DNA of 64,000 bases from Gluconacetobacter diazotrophicus PA1 5. GTDB lineage: Bacteria; Pseudomonadota; Alphaproteobacteria; Acetobacterales; Acetobacteraceae. A program made the translations under genes and the position numbers. Positions within the stretch are counted from its first letter, which is position 1, and every line of letters begins with the position of its first letter. Under the pieces are notes generated by a model. It had not been told where the DNA came from. It searched no databases and saw nothing but the letters and a program-made list of their open reading frames with translations. The DNA lies in NCBI RefSeq assembly GCF_000067045.1, contig NC_010125.1, positions 2,284,001-2,348,000 of the forward strand, written 5' to 3'. Shown here one piece after another: positions 63,729 to 64,000 of this stretch.

Positions 63729-64000
63729 ATGCGTATCGCCCAGATCGCGCCACTCCATGAAGCCGTGCCACCCAAGCTCTATGGCGGGACCGAGCGCGTC
63801 GTGTCCTTCCTGACGGAAGAACTGACGGCCATGGGCCACGACGTGACGCTGTTCGCCAGCGGCGACAGCGTGACTTCCGCCCGCCTGAACGCCTGCTGGC
63901 CGCAGGCGTTGCGCCTGGACCCCGCGATTCGCGACCCGATCGCGCCGCACATGCTGATGATGGAACAGGTCGCCCGTGCGGCGGATCAGTTCGATATCCT
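63729..64000 (+). CDS. Family-4 glycosyltransferase, N-terminal part (runs off the window)
   Basis: Only ~90 codons are visible. The start MRIAQIAPLHEAVPPKLYGGTERVVSFLTEELTAMGHDVTLFASGDS is the N-terminal Rossmann domain of GT4 (GT-B) transferases, with the GGTERV acceptor-side loop. Such enzymes transfer sugars from nucleotide-sugars to lipids, polysaccharides or trehalose-like products; which one is unknown. The ATG at 63729 is the family start, but a GTG at 63717 with GGAAG upstream, 4 codons earlier in frame, is also possible. Confidence 0.8.
   Translation, partial: MRIAQIAPLHEAVPPKLYGGTERVVSFLTEELTAMGHDVTLFASGDSVTSARLNACWPQALRLDPAIRDPIAPHMLMMEQVARAADQFDI

Noticed and set aside
1-64000. 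CRISPR array
   Set aside because: No regularly spaced repeats of 25-40 bases found anywhere.

Overview
The window is GC-rich chromosomal DNA from an alphaproteobacterium, most likely an acetic acid bacterium (Acetobacteraceae, Gluconacetobacter/Komagataeibacter type). The evidence is the nifR3(dus)-ntrB-ntrC-ntrY-ntrX-hfq-hflX order, a fused ispDF, hisZ beside purA, an EipB/DUF1849 protein, an ATP12 chaperone and the many two-domain c-di-GMP proteins. The genus is recalled from gene content, not shown by a database match.

Layout. 1-11.5 kb: the tail of exodeoxyribonuclease III, then a mostly minus-strand run: a small secreted protein, an amino-acid permease, EipB-like protein, aspS, mtnA, htpG (with a good RpoH-type promoter), a Nudix-cupin pair, and a purine permease coupled to a secreted chorismate-lyase-fold protein. 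11.8-15.4 kb: a globin-coupled diguanylate cyclase, a site-2-type metalloprotease with CBS domains, and a LysR regulator. 15.65-25.34 kb: a roughly 9.7-kb integrative element inserted in the 3' half of tRNA-Glu, flanked by a 47-bp direct repeat. It carries a putative replication initiator, a MobQ relaxase with a TraD-like partner, a serine resolvase, a two-gene module (171-aa protein plus XRE/M78 metallopeptidase), an excisionase-like protein and a tyrosine integrase next to the intact tRNA. It looks like an integrated mobilizable plasmid with a cargo/regulatory pair.

25.5-33.8 kb: housekeeping genes: DUF6476-like membrane protein, RluD-type pseudouridine synthase, rpoH, purA-hisZ-serC, tRNA-Leu(CAA), argC, mazG. 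33.8-43.8 kb: a compact minus-strand nitrogen-regulation and RNA-chaperone cluster reading dus, ntrB, ntrC, ntrY, ntrX, hfq, hflX, inositol-phosphatase family. 44.0-46.2 kb: ispDF, followed exactly at its stop codon by an intact IS481-family element. 46.3-53.1 kb: a small membrane protein, ATP12, AsmA, an RluC-type synthase and a GGDEF-EAL protein.

53.1-54.7 kb: an unusually AT-rich accessory patch with a decayed IS110-type transposase and an unknown 95-aa protein. 54.7-64 kb: rarA, a short-chain dehydrogenase, a BaiN/YhiN flavoprotein, a glutathione transferase, minCDE, a GntR regulator, an ABC exporter and the start of a family-4 glycosyltransferase cut by the window end.

The most interesting material is in the integrative element: its att repeats and integrase arm-like repeats, the unexplained repeats in the replication protein, and the 171-aa/XRE-M78 pair, which is a candidate toxin-antitoxin or defence module.
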